Assembly (NCBI RefSeq): GCF_036898465.1
Contig: NZ_JARUMJ010000001.1
Span: 2,666,001 to 2,730,000, forward strand
From: Streptomyces sp. B21-105
GTDB taxonomy: Bacteria; Actinomycetota; Actinomycetes; Streptomycetales; Streptomycetaceae
Reading direction: 5' to 3'
DNA length: 64,000 nt
Shown: positions 35,789-44,326 of the stretch, piece by piece
Layout: every line of letters begins with the position of its first letter
How positions within the stretch are numbered: position 1 is the first letter of the stretch
Translations under genes and position numbers: made by a program
Notes under the pieces: generated by a model
The model's database searches: none
The model's input: the letters and a program-made list of their open reading frames with translations, nothing else
Told to the model about the DNA's origin: nothing

Positions 35789-36849
35789 TCAGCCGAAGAA
35801 CACTCCCACCTCCGTGTACAGCGCCGGGTCGACGGTCTTCAGGCGGGCCGTCGCCTCGGCGATCGGTACCCGGACGATGTCCGTGCCGCGCAGGGCGACC
35901 ATCTTGCCGAAGTCGCCCTCGTGCACGGCGTCGACGGCGTGCAGGCCGATGGGGGTCCCCCCACGGCGTTCAGGCAGTGGGGGAGGGTGGCGAGCCAGCG
36001 GTCGAAGGCGCTCGGGGTGCCGCCGCGCTGGACGTGGCCGAGGACCGTCGTGCGGGCCTCCTTCCCGGTGCGCCGCTCGATCTCCTTGGCCAGCCACTCG
36101 CCGACGCCGGAGAGCCGCACGTGCCCGAAGGAGTCCAGAGACCCGTCCTTGAGCACGACGTCGCCGTCCCGGGGCATCGCGCCCTCGGCGACGACCACGA
36201 TCGGCGCGTACGACGCCCGGAAGCGGGAGGTCACCCAGGCGCACACCTGGTCGATGTCGAAGCGCTGCTCGGGGATGAGGATGACGTTGGCGCCGCCCGC
36301 CAGCCCGGAGTGCAGGGCGATCCAGCCCGCGTGTCGGCCCATCACCTCGACGACGAGGACCCGCATGTGGGACTCGGCGGTGGTGTGCAGCCGGTCGATG
36401 GCCTCGGTCGCGATGCCCACGGCGGTGTCGAAGCCGAAGGTGTAGTCGGTGGCGGACAGGTCGTTGTCGATGGTCTTGGGGACGCCGACGCAGGGCACCG
36501 CGAACTCGTCGCAGAGGCGGGCGGCGACGCCGAGGGTGTCTTCCCCGCCGATGGTGATGAGCGCGTCGACCGCCGCCTCGGCGAGGGTGTCCTGGATGCG
36601 GCGGACGCCGTCCTCCTCCTTGAGGGGGTTGGTCCTCGAGGAGCCGAGGATCGTGCCGCCGCGGGGCAGGATGCCGCGGACGGCGGGGATGTCGAGGCGG
36701 ACCGAGCGCCTCTCGAGCAGCCCCCGCCAGCCGTCCCGGAAGCCGACGAAGTCATGGCCGTAACTCTGGACGCCCTTGCGGACGACGGCCCGGATGACGG
36801 CGTTGAGGCCGGGGCAGTCGCCGCCTCCGGTCAGTACTCCGACGCGCAT
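35789..36849 (-). pseudogene. pfkA: 6-phosphofructokinase, reading frame broken by a palindromic repeat insertion
   Basis: ATP/PPi-type phosphofructokinase of the GGDCPGLNAVIR family. Residues 1-288 are normal (GGGDCPGLN, KTIDNDLSATDYTFGFDTA, VEVMGRHAGWIAL, LGHVQRGGTPSAFDRWLAT). After Thr288 a 36-nt block (35950-35985) replaces about 4 nt, shifting the frame; the shifted frame stops at 35839 after 48 unrelated residues. The native ending (FG)LHAVDAVHEGDFGKMVAL to VGVFFG continues in another frame to 35789. Streptomyces usually carry further pfkA paralogues, so loss may be tolerated. A 336-residue product with an altered tail may still be made. Confidence 0.8.
35950..35985. repeat. Short palindromic repeat inserted in pfkA
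   Basis: The 36-nt block contains CCCCCAC/GTGGGGG arms (minus strand) around CTGCCTGAACGCC, plus an extra GGGGG-T-CCCCC dyad at its end. It resembles short dispersed hairpin repeats common between Streptomyces genes. Net length change against the expected pfkA sequence is about +32 nt, which is not a multiple of three. Confidence 0.75.
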
Positions 36850-36903
36850 GGAAAGTGTCCCTTCGCCGCAGTTGCCTGACGAAGAGTCAGTGTCGCGCGC
36901 GGG

Positions 36904-37599
36904 TCACTCGTCGTCGAGGCCGCGTTCGATCGCGTACCGGACCAGTTCCACCCGGTTGTGCAGCTGGAGCTTGCCCAGGGTGTTCTGGACGTGGTTCTGG
37001 ACCGTGCGGTGCGAGATCACCAGGCGTTCGGCGATCTGCTTGTAGCTCAGGCCCTTGGCGACCAGCCGGAGCACCTCGGTCTCGCGGTCGGTGAGCCGGG
37101 GCGCGTTCGACTCGTCGCTGTCGGCGGCGGAGCCGGGGTCCAAGGCCAGCCGGCGGTACTCGCCGAGGACCAGGCCGGCCAGCCCCGGGGTGAACACCGG
37201 GTCGCCGGCGGCCGTGCGCCGCACGGCGTCCAGCAGTTCCTCGGTGGACGCCGACTTCAGTAGGTAGCCGGTCGCGCCGGACTTCACCGCCTCCAGCACG
37301 TCGGCGTGCTCGCCGCTCGCCGACAGCACCAGGACCCGCAGGGCGGGGTTCGCGGCGACGACCTCCTTGCACACCTGGACGCCCGGCTTGGCCGGCAGGT
37401 TCAGGTCCAGCACGAGCACGTCCGGCGTGACGGCCCTGGCGCGGCGCACGGCCTGCTCGCCGTCGCCGGCGGTGGCGACCACGTCCAGTCCCGACTCGGC
37501 CAGGTCCCGGGCGACCGCGTCTCGCCACATGGGGTGGTCGTCGACCACCATCACCCTGATCGCACCGCCGGTTCCCGCCACGCCCTGTTCCTGGCTCAT
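36904..37599 (-). CDS. macR: LuxR-family response regulator (MacR-like)
   Basis: A 231-residue NarL-type regulator: receiver domain (about 14-130) with acidic pocket Asp20-Asp21 and phosphoacceptor Asp65 (VLVLDLNLPA), then a LuxR HTH (RLTDRETEVLRLVAKGLSYKQIAERL split over two helices). It overlaps the histidine kinase gene by 4 bp. Position and sequence agree with S. coelicolor SCO2120, described (from memory) as MacR of the MacRS system affecting morphogenesis and actinorhodin. A possible target box is at 17733. Confidence 0.88.
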   Translation of the reverse strand: MSQEQGVAGTGGAIRVMVVDDHPMWRDAVARDLAESGLDVVATAGDGEQAVRRARAVTPDVLVLDLNLPAKPGVQVCKEVVAANPALRVLVLSASGEHADVLEAVKSGATGYLLKSASTEELLDAVRRTAAGDPVFTPGLAGLVLGEYRRLALDPGSAADSDESNAPRLTDRETEVLRLVAKGLSYKQIAERLVISHRTVQNHVQNTLGKLQLHNRVELVRYAIERGLDDE

Positions 37600-38822
37600 C
37601 GCCGTCCCGCCTTCCCCCGCTGCACGTTCTTCTCCTTCGGCACCGTCAGTTCGACCTCCGTGCCCTGTCCCGGCGTCGAGATCAGCTCGGCGCTGCCGCC
37701 GAGGTCCCGCAGCCGGCCCCGGATCGACTGGGCGACCCCGAGCCTTCCTTCGCCCTCGGCCTGCGCGAGCCGGCCCTCCGGGATGCCCGGCCCGTCGTCC
37801 CGCACGGTGACGACGACCCTGTCCGGCTCGTCCTCGACCAGGATCCAGGCCCGGGCGTCGTCCCCCGCGTGTCCGCGCACATTGTCCAGGGCGGCGCCGA
37901 CCGCGGCAGCCAGTTCCCGTGCGGCGGGCACGGGCAGCAGCACCGCGGCGCCGGGGTCGGCGAGGTTCACGCGGGCGCCCGCGAAGGGGGCGAGCAGGGC
38001 ACGCAGATCGACGACCTCGGGCTGCTGCACCGGCTCCTCCACCGCGTACACGACGGCGCCGTCCGCCGCGTCCTGCGAGACCCGGGAGACCGGCACGAGG
38101 CCGCCGGAGACCAGCATGCGCAGCGCCACCTCCTGCTCGCCGGCGAGCCGGCCCAGCTCGGCCGCCTCCCCGCCGATGACCGCGCCGCGCCGCTGCACCA
38201 TGGCGAGCACCTGCAGCACGCTGTCGTGGATGTCGCGGGCGAGCCGCTCCCGTTCCCGGGTCGCGGCCTCGATCTCCAGGGCACGGGCGAGGGTGCGCTC
38301 GGAGGCGCGCGCGACCTCGACGACGTAGCCGATGGCGATGGAGGCGACCCAGACGAGGACGACGTTGTGGACGGTGTCGCGGGCCGGGGTGCCGCGCTCC
38401 ACCAGGTTGGTCACCGCGACGGCCGTGGAGGCGAACGCCGCCCAGCGCCAGCCGCCCTTGATGGCGAACGCCAGCACCGAGCCCGCGGTCCATATCGACG
38501 GCAGCGTCGGACCGCCGGACTGGATGCGTTCATGACTGTCCGCGACGGTCGTCAGCATGATGCCGGTGAGCGCGACGGTGAGGTCGGCGGCGAGGAAGCG
38601 CTTGGTGCAGCTCGCCGCGCTCGAGACCATGGGCAGGGTGGCCACCGTCCAGACGAACAGGACGCAGTAGTAGGCGACCGCGACCCAGGGGCGGGCGAAC
38701 CCGTCGTAGGCGGTGGCGAAGAAGCCCACCGCGTAGAGCATGGTCAGCACCCGGTAGCCGGCCAGCGCACGCCACAGCGGCAGCTCGACGGACATCTTCA
38801 TGACTCTCTCGCGTCTGGCCAT
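37596..38822 (-). CDS. macS: Sensor histidine kinase (MacS-like, HisKA_3)
   Basis: A 408-residue membrane kinase with about five N-terminal helices (about 15-175) and a NarX/DegS-type kinase core. The phosphorylated His199 lies in ARDIHDSVLQ; the ATP-binding lid includes DNVRGHAGDDA and VRDDGPGIPEG. Its stop overlaps macR. It starts 27 bp after plsC on the same strand, so plsC-macS-macR may be one transcript. ATG 38801 (MKMSVEL) is an alternative start to 38822. Confidence 0.88.
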   Translation of the reverse strand: MARRERVMKMSVELPLWRALAGYRVLTMLYAVGFFATAYDGFARPWVAVAYYCVLFVWTVATLPMVSSAASCTKRFLAADLTVALTGIMLTTVADSHERIQSGGPTLPSIWTAGSVLAFAIKGGWRWAAFASTAVAVTNLVERGTPARDTVHNVVLVWVASIAIGYVVEVARASERTLARALEIEAATRERERLARDIHDSVLQVLAMVQRRGAVIGGEAAELGRLAGEQEVALRMLVSGGLVPVSRVSQDAADGAVVYAVEEPVQQPEVVDLRALLAPFAGARVNLADPGAAVLLPVPAARELAAAVGAALDNVRGHAGDDARAWILVEDEPDRVVVTVRDDGPGIPEGRLAQAEGEGRLGVAQSIRGRLRDLGGSAELISTPGQGTEVELTVPKEKNVQRGKAGRR

Positions 38823-38849
38823 CCGTCCCCCGCCCCCCCGTGCCGCCGA

Positions 38850-39698
38850 CTACGGCTCTTCGCCCTGCTGCTCCGCGTCCCGCTGCTCGTCGTCCCGCCG
38901 CTCCGAGCCCTGCTGCTCCGAGCCCTGCTGCGCTGCGTGTTTCTCGGCCTGGTCCTTCTCGGCCTGCGCGAGTGCCGCCTTCGCGGCCTTCTCGGCTTCC
39001 TTGTCGGCCTTCGCCGCCTCCGCGATCTGCCGCTTGGCGGCGGTCGCGTATATGTCGACGTACTCCTGGCCGGAGAGCTTCATGATCTCGTACATGACCT
39101 CGTCGGTCACGGCGCGCAGTACGAACCGGTCGTGCTCCATGCCCTGGTACCGGCTGAAGTCCAGCGGCTCGCCGATGCGGATGCCGGGCCGCATGATCTT
39201 CGGAAGGACCTTCCCGGGCGGCTGGATCTTCTCGGTGTCGATCATGGCGACCGGGATCACGGGGGCGCCGGTGGCGAGCGCCACGCGCGCGAGGCCGCCC
39301 GGCTTGCCGCGGTAGAGGCGGCCGTCGGGCGAGCGGGTGCCCTCGGGGTAGATCCCGAAGAGCTCACCGCGCTCCAGCACGTCGATGCCGCTGCGGACCG
39401 CGGCCTCGCCGGCGCCGCGCCCTCCGGAGCGGTCCACCGGGAGCTGGCCGACGCCCTTGAAGAAGGCCGCCGTCAGCCGGCCCTTCACGCCGGGCGTGGT
39501 GAAGTACTCGGCCTTCGCGATGAAGGTGACCTTGCGGTCGAGCACCGCAGGGAGGAAGAACGAGTCGGAGAACGACAGGTGGTTGCTCGCCAGGATCGCG
39601 GCGCCCTCGGCGGGGATGTTCTCCAGACCCTCCACCCAGGGCCTGAAGGCGACCCGCAGGGGTCCCCCGATTGCGACCTTCATCGCGCCGTACAACAA
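38850..39698 (-). CDS. plsC: 1-acyl-sn-glycerol-3-phosphate acyltransferase (PlsC-type)
   Basis: A 282-residue membrane-associated acyltransferase of phospholipid synthesis. The HX4D catalytic motif is NHLSFSD, and the acceptor-binding block is FGIYPEGTRSPDG; VIPVAMI follows. After about residue 220 the C-terminus is a charged Ala/Glu/Lys/Gln-rich coiled coil with repeats (EQQGSERR-like), an actinobacterial extension. TTG 39696-39698 is taken as start because GGAGG lies 7 nt upstream. Position matches Rv2182c. Confidence 0.9.
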   Translation of the reverse strand: MLYGAMKVAIGGPLRVAFRPWVEGLENIPAEGAAILASNHLSFSDSFFLPAVLDRKVTFIAKAEYFTTPGVKGRLTAAFFKGVGQLPVDRSGGRGAGEAAVRSGIDVLERGELFGIYPEGTRSPDGRLYRGKPGGLARVALATGAPVIPVAMIDTEKIQPPGKVLPKIMRPGIRIGEPLDFSRYQGMEHDRFVLRAVTDEVMYEIMKLSGQEYVDIYATAAKRQIAEAAKADKEAEKAAKAALAQAEKDQAEKHAAQQGSEQQGSERRDDEQRDAEQQGEEP

Positions 39699-39842
39699 GC
39701 GACTGCCTCCAGTTTGTGTCGCACAGACCTTAACCCGGGGCCGCGGCAAAGGCTCCGACGGCCCTGGTCGGTGTCAGTGGGGTCGCGTACGGTGAAGCAC
39801 ACGTCCCTCCCATGAAGAACAGACGAAGACGGGAGACCGAAG

Positions 39843-40622
39843 GTGCCGGTCCTTCCTGGAGCCGAGCCGTACCGCCATGAGGGCCGGGAGGTCGGAGTGC
39901 TCCTCTGTCACGGCTTCACCGGTTCCCCGCAGTCGCTGCGCCCGTGGGCGCGGTATCTGGCCGAGCAGGGCCTCACGGTCTCGCTGCCGCTGCTGCCGGG
40001 CCACGGCACGCGCTGGGAGGACATGGCGCTGACCGGCTGGCAGGACTGGTACGCGGAGGTGGACCGCGAGTTGCACGCCCTGCGCCGACGCTGCGCGACG
40101 GTGTTCGTGGTCGGGCTGTCCATGGGCGGCGCGCTGGCCCTGCGGCTGGCCGCGAAGCACGGCGAGGGGGTGGCGGGCGTCGTCGTCGTCAACCCTGCGA
40201 ACAAGGTGCACGGTCTGTCCGCGTACGCCCTCCCGGTGGCCCGCCACCTCGTCCGCACGACCAGGGGAATCGCGAGCGACATCGCGAAGGAGGGTGCGCT
40301 GGAGAGCGGCTACGACCGGGTGCCGCTGCACTCGGCGCACTCCCTGCGCGTCTTCCTGCGGCTGGTCGACGGCGAGCTGCCGCAGGTCACCCAGCCGCTC
40401 CTACTGCTGCACAGCACGCAGGACCATGTGGTGCCGCCGGCCGACTCGGCCCGGGTCCTCGGCCGGGTGTCGTCGACGGACGTGACCGAGATCCTGCTGG
40501 AACAGAGCTACCACGTGGCAACGTTGGACCACGATGCGGACCGGATCTTCGAGGAGAGCTACGCGTTCATCGCCCGGATCGCGCCAAGTGTCGGCAAGGA
40601 AGGGACGGCCGTAGGTGGCTGA
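39843..40622 (+). CDS. Alpha/beta hydrolase (carboxylesterase / monoacylglycerol-lipase-like)
   Basis: A 259-residue serine hydrolase. The oxyanion segment is LLCHGFTGSPQS, the nucleophile Ser lies in GLSMGG (about residue 98), Asp in HSTQDHVVPP and His in SYHVATLDHD, as in Est30-type carboxylesterases. GTG start. No signal peptide, so cytoplasmic. It overlaps the following membrane-protein gene by 8 bp, and it diverges from plsC, which hints at a lipid context but no more. Confidence 0.88.
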   Translation: MPVLPGAEPYRHEGREVGVLLCHGFTGSPQSLRPWARYLAEQGLTVSLPLLPGHGTRWEDMALTGWQDWYAEVDRELHALRRRCATVFVVGLSMGGALALRLAAKHGEGVAGVVVVNPANKVHGLSAYALPVARHLVRTTRGIASDIAKEGALESGYDRVPLHSAHSLRVFLRLVDGELPQVTQPLLLLHSTQDHVVPPADSARVLGRVSSTDVTEILLEQSYHVATLDHDADRIFEESYAFIARIAPSVGKEGTAVGG

Positions 40623-41253
40623 GCACGACTCCGACCGCGAGGACCGGGAGAACCGGGACGAGCGGGACGGCCCGGACGCCCGGGAGGGCCGCCAGCCTGA
40701 GGAGCAGAGCGTGCCCTTCGACGAGGCGGCCGCGTGGGCGGCGATCGTCGCGGGGTACGGCGACGAGCCGCCGGACCCGCCGGGCGCCAAGCCGTTCAAG
40801 TCGGTCGAGGACCTGGCGCTCCTCGAGGTCGAGGCGAACGACGAGGAGGCCGGGGCGGACACCGGGGCGCAGCCCGCGAAGGAGACCGGCGAGGAGAAGA
40901 AACCGGCCATGCCGCTGGGCAGTTCGGTCGCCTTCGCGCCCGGCGTCGGCCCGCGCGACTACGCGACGCCCGAACCGGCCGAGGAGGACTTCGACGAGGA
41001 CGACGAGGGTCACTTCGTCCCGCCGGAGCCGCCGCCGCTGCCCAGCGCCGACACCACGGCCAGGTTCGCCTGGCTCGGGGTGCTCGGCGGTCCGGTGCTG
41101 CTGCTGCTCGCGGTGCTGCTGGGCTGGGAGATGACGTGGTGGCTGACGACCGTCTGCGTCGGCGGCTTCCTCGGCGGCTTCGCCACGCTGGTGGCGCGGA
41201 TGCGCACGGACGACGAGGACGAGGACGACCCGGGGCGCGGAGCGGTCGTCTGA
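40615..41253 (+). CDS. Two-helix membrane protein with acidic N-terminal domain
   Basis: A 212-residue protein of unknown function. Residues 1-145 are very acidic and probably disordered (DSDREDRENRDERDGPD, later EEDFDEDDEG). Two adjacent membrane helices occupy about 148-200 (FAWLGVLGGPVLLLLAVLLG and WWLTTVCVGGFLGGFATLV), followed by an acidic tail. GTG start with AAGGAAGGGA upstream, overlapping the esterase gene, so the two are co-expressed. Confidence 0.78.
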   Translation: MAEHDSDREDRENRDERDGPDAREGRQPEEQSVPFDEAAAWAAIVAGYGDEPPDPPGAKPFKSVEDLALLEVEANDEEAGADTGAQPAKETGEEKKPAMPLGSSVAFAPGVGPRDYATPEPAEEDFDEDDEGHFVPPEPPPLPSADTTARFAWLGVLGGPVLLLLAVLLGWEMTWWLTTVCVGGFLGGFATLVARMRTDDEDEDDPGRGAVV

Positions 41254-41860
41254 CCTGGGGCGCGGCCGCCGCGCACGACGCCTGACCGGCGGCCCGGCCG
41301 CCGCGCACGCCGAGCCTGACGTCTGACCTGCAATGCGGTCTGCCGGCCACGGAACACACCTGCCCCGCAGTGCGGCCGCCGGCGGCAGGAGACGACGGCC
41401 CGGCCTGGGCACGGAACACGAGACCCCCGGCCGGCAGCCCGGCCCGCCAGGCACGGCATACGCCTGCCCCACGGACACCCGTGCCCGACCGTCGGGCTCG
41501 GGCGACGGCCGGCGGGCAGCGGGCATCGGGCAGCGGCCTGCGGGCGGCGGCGAGACCCGGCCCCCCGGGCACGAAAAGCGATCGCCCCCGGACGGCAGGC
41601 CGGCCCGCCGCGCACGGAACACGCCTGCCCCACAGAATGCCCTGCCGCCGGGCACGGCCGACCACCGACGGCCAGAGACGACGGCCCGCCTGTCAGGGCA
41701 CGGAACGCGACCGGCCCCCGGGCGGCAGCCCGGCCTGTCGGGCACGGGTACGCCTGGGCTGCGGCTGCCCGTGCCCGGCCGTCGGGCAGCCGACGGCGGG
41801 CGGCGGCAAGGGTCCGGCGGGCGGGGCGGGGCCGCATTGTGGGGTGGGGCCGATTCGGGT
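41254..41860. repeat. 607-bp non-coding gap with three decayed ~85-bp direct repeats
   Basis: No credible gene. Three imperfect copies of one unit occur at about 41388-41475, 41548-41635 and 41672-41762. Each runs: GAGAC..GGCCCG, GGGCACGgAACAcG, CCCCGG.CGGCAGcCCGGCC, GGCACGG.AtACGCCTG. The first and third copies are also followed by a similar CCCGTGCCCGnCCGTCGGGC block. The repeats show the marks of old duplication and divergence. Confidence 0.6.
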
Positions 41861-42616
41861 TCAGGTCGCGGGCACGTGGAGCGCGGCCAGGACCGGTAGG
41901 TGATCGGTGGCCGCGCGCAGGTCCGCCTCGGTGACGCCCTGCAGTCCGACCGGCACCCCGCAGCCCAGCACCTCCACCGCCTTCGTCGCGAAGATCCCGT
42001 CGATGCGGCGGTCCGGGCCGGTGGCAGGGAAGGTGTGCTCGGCGCCCCAGGGCGCCGCGGTGCGACAGTCCTGGAGGGCTGCGGCCAGCCGGCCGAAGGT
42101 GGCGCCGTCCGGCCGTTCGTTGATGTCGCCGCCCACGATCGCGTGCTCCACGCCCAGGCCGGCCAGCCGGTCGAGGAGCAGGCCGCCGTGCTCACGGCGC
42201 TCGGCCGCCGTCAGCCCGAGATGACAGCTGACGACGCCCAGCCGGGCGCCCGCGAAGCGGACCTCCGCCGTCGCGAGGCCCCGCCGGAACTGGCCCGGGG
42301 TGAGCGGCAGCAGCACGTCCTCGGTGCGTTCGACGGTCGCCCGCAGCGAGCAGAGCACGGCGGGGCCGGCCGCGGTGCCGCCGCCGGTGAGGATCACCTG
42401 ACCGGAGGCGGCCGCGAGACGGGCGAGCTTCTTGCGCCACCGGAAGAAGAGCGGCGCCTCCTGGACGAGCACCAGGTCGGGCGCACAGGCCGTGATGACC
42501 CGGGCGAGCGCGTCGGTGTCGTCCCTCAGGGAGCGGACATTGTAGCTGAGGACCCGGATGACGGCCGAACCGTCGGGCTCGGTGCGGGAGTTGGGAAGCG
42601 GCGACGTCGTCGGCAT
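41861..42616 (-). CDS. Endonuclease/exonuclease/phosphatase-family protein
   Basis: A 251-residue protein with the DNase I/exonuclease III fold. Visible motifs: VLSYNVRSLRDD (Asn), VLVQEAP (metal Glu), VVSCHLGL (His), IVGGDINERPD (Asp/Asn) and RIDGIF..TDHLPVLAAL (final Asp-His). The substrate, DNA or phospho-lipid/nucleotide, cannot be told from sequence. No secretion signal. ATG 42614-42616 is used; a TTG nine bases earlier is possible. Confidence 0.86.
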   Translation of the reverse strand: MPTTSPLPNSRTEPDGSAVIRVLSYNVRSLRDDTDALARVITACAPDLVLVQEAPLFFRWRKKLARLAAASGQVILTGGGTAAGPAVLCSLRATVERTEDVLLPLTPGQFRRGLATAEVRFAGARLGVVSCHLGLTAAERREHGGLLLDRLAGLGVEHAIVGGDINERPDGATFGRLAAALQDCRTAAPWGAEHTFPATGPDRRIDGIFATKAVEVLGCGVPVGLQGVTEADLRAATDHLPVLAALHVPAT

Positions 42617-42661
42617 GGCGATCAAGATACGCCGCCTCGTCCCCTACGTCCGTAAAAGCGA

Positions 42662-42685
42662 ACGGGGGCCGCGAGCAGCCCCCGT
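42662..42685 (-). terminator. 8-bp stem hairpin after glkA
   Basis: ACGGGGGC (42662-42669) pairs with GCCCCCGT (42678-42685) around an 8-nt loop, 24 bp past the glkA stop. On the minus strand the run TCGCTTTTA follows, giving a short T stretch. Confidence 0.75.
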
Positions 42686-42708
42686 GTCGGCGCAGACGCG
42701 CGGTACGA

Positions 42709-43662
42709 CTACATGATCGGGTCGGGTTGCCTCGCCAGGTCCGCCGCGCCGACCAGCCCCGCCTTGTTGCCGAGCTGCGCGGCGATCACGTCCGCCACCG
42801 GACGCCAGTTGCCGCCGACCAGCCACCGCTTGTAGGACTTGCGGATCGGGTCGAGGACCAGTTCGCCTTCGTCGGAGAGGCCGCCGCCGACGATGAAGGC
42901 GGACGGGTCGAAGAGGGACGCGAGGTCGGCGAGACCGGCGCCGGCCCAGCGGGCGAGCTCACGGTAGGAGTCGACGGCGACCGGGTCGCCCTGCCGGGCG
43001 GCCATGGAGATGTGCTTGCCCTCGATGCCGTCCGGGCTGCCGTCGCCGAGGCCGAGCAGGATCTCGGCGTTCTCCGGGGTGGCGTTGGCGCGCTGCTTGG
43101 CGTAGCGCACGAGGGCGCGGCCGGAGGCGTACTGCTCCCAACAGCCCTGCGAGCCGCAGCCGCACAGCAGGCCGTCCGGCACCATCCGGATGTGGCCGAA
43201 CTCGGCGGCCACGCCGAAGTGACCGCGGCGCAGCTTGTCGCCGACGATGATGCCGCCGCCGAGGCCGGTGCCGAGAGTGATGCAGATGACGTTGCGGTGG
43301 CCCTTGCCGGCGCCGAACTTGTACTCGCCCCACGCGGCGGCGTTGGCGTCGTTCTCCACGACCACGGGGAGACCCACGCGGGCCTCGACCTCGTCCTTGA
43401 GCGGTTCCTGGCGCCAGTCGATGTTCGGCGCGAAGTAGACCGTCGAGCGCTGACGGTTGACATATCCGGCCGCGCCGATGCCCACACCGACGATGGCGTG
43501 CCCCACGCGCGCGCCCTCGACGGCGGCGGCGATGGCGTCCACGATGCCCTCGGGCGTGCCCGGGGTCGGCACCTGGTGGGTCGACAGGATGTTGCCTTCC
43601 TCGTCGACCACACCGGCCGCGATCTTCGTGCCGCCGATGTCGACGCCGATGGTGAGTCCCAT
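42709..43662 (-). CDS. glkA: Glucokinase GlkA (ROK family)
   Basis: A 317-residue ROK kinase phosphorylating glucose; in S. coelicolor the orthologue SCO2126 is also needed for carbon catabolite repression. ATP-binding IGVDIGGTKIAAGVVD, catalytic Asp in ENDANAAAWGE, the ROK signature and zinc-binding CGCGSQGCWE (Cys-X-Cys-X4-Cys) are present. Start MGLTIGVDIG. It follows the SCO2127-like gene by 67 bp on the same strand, as in S. coelicolor. Confidence 0.95.
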   Translation of the reverse strand: MGLTIGVDIGGTKIAAGVVDEEGNILSTHQVPTPGTPEGIVDAIAAAVEGARVGHAIVGVGIGAAGYVNRQRSTVYFAPNIDWRQEPLKDEVEARVGLPVVVENDANAAAWGEYKFGAGKGHRNVICITLGTGLGGGIIVGDKLRRGHFGVAAEFGHIRMVPDGLLCGCGSQGCWEQYASGRALVRYAKQRANATPENAEILLGLGDGSPDGIEGKHISMAARQGDPVAVDSYRELARWAGAGLADLASLFDPSAFIVGGGLSDEGELVLDPIRKSYKRWLVGGNWRPVADVIAAQLGNKAGLVGAADLARQPDPIM

Positions 43663-43729
43663 GAATCCCTCAGTTCCGGTCGAGCCCCGCTACGGTCAAC
43701 CGTACCCGAGGCACTGCCGTCGAAGGGCT

Positions 43730-44245
43730 TCAGTCCAAGTCGATGCGCTGGCCGGGACCGGTGCCGTCGCCGTCGTCGCGCCCCGGGCCGGGCGGCTCGT
43801 CGCGCGGGTCGTTCGCGCCGGCCGTCCAGCGGCTCTCCTGGGTCTGGACGGCGGAGCGGTAGGCGGCGAGGAGCTCGGTGCCGGCCGCCGCGAGGTGGTC
43901 GAAGACCTCCGGGTTGCGCTCGATGACGGGCTCCACGGCGGCCTTCGCCTGCTGGACGACCTGTCGGACGGCCTGCTGCGCGGCGGGCCCGGCGACCGCC
44001 GTGAGCAGCGGCGACTGGAGGGAGGACAGTTTGTCGCCGACGGCGTCGAGGAGCCTGCGCAGTTCCTCGGCGGCCGAGCCCTGGGGCGGACCGTACTCGG
44101 CGCGGCGGCGGGCCTTCTCCGCCGCCAGATCCTCGGCGGCGGCGGTGGCCCAGGCGTCGGCGTCGCTCGCGCGGGGCGGCACGTGGGCGGACTCGGTCCC
44201 GGCGGGCTGCCCTGCGGCGTCGGGCGTGGGTCGCTCTTCGCTCAT
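43730..44245 (-). CDS. DUF5304 / SCO2127-like protein upstream of glkA
   Basis: A 171-residue soluble helical protein with acidic Pro-rich ends and a conserved middle (SAAEELRRLLDAVGDKLSSL, AAQQAVRQVVQQAKAAVEPVIERNPEVFDHL). I recall that S. coelicolor SCO2127, in this position, influences glucose kinase activity and glucose repression, with no known biochemistry. ATG 44243-44245 has AGGAG 8 nt upstream. Likely transcribed with glkA. Confidence 0.82.
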   Translation of the reverse strand: MSEERPTPDAAGQPAGTESAHVPPRASDADAWATAAAEDLAAEKARRRAEYGPPQGSAAEELRRLLDAVGDKLSSLQSPLLTAVAGPAAQQAVRQVVQQAKAAVEPVIERNPEVFDHLAAAGTELLAAYRSAVQTQESRWTAGANDPRDEPPGPGRDDGDGTGPGQRIDLD

Positions 44246-44326
44246 GGCGGACTCCTGACGGCTCCTGGTGGACGGCGCCGGTCTGCGGCTCGTCACTCCG
44301 ACGTTACCCGAACGGCGGTATGCCGT

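Noticed and set aside
35950..35985. Programmed frameshift in pfkA
   Set aside because: The block is a palindromic insert absent from normal PfkA sequence, without a slippery site; insertion or assembly error explains it better.
40567..42195. A 542-codon minus-strand frame through the repeat gap at 41254-41860
   Set aside because: Its repetitive Arg/Pro/Gly text comes from the decayed DNA repeats and it overlaps real genes at both ends; no ribosome site.
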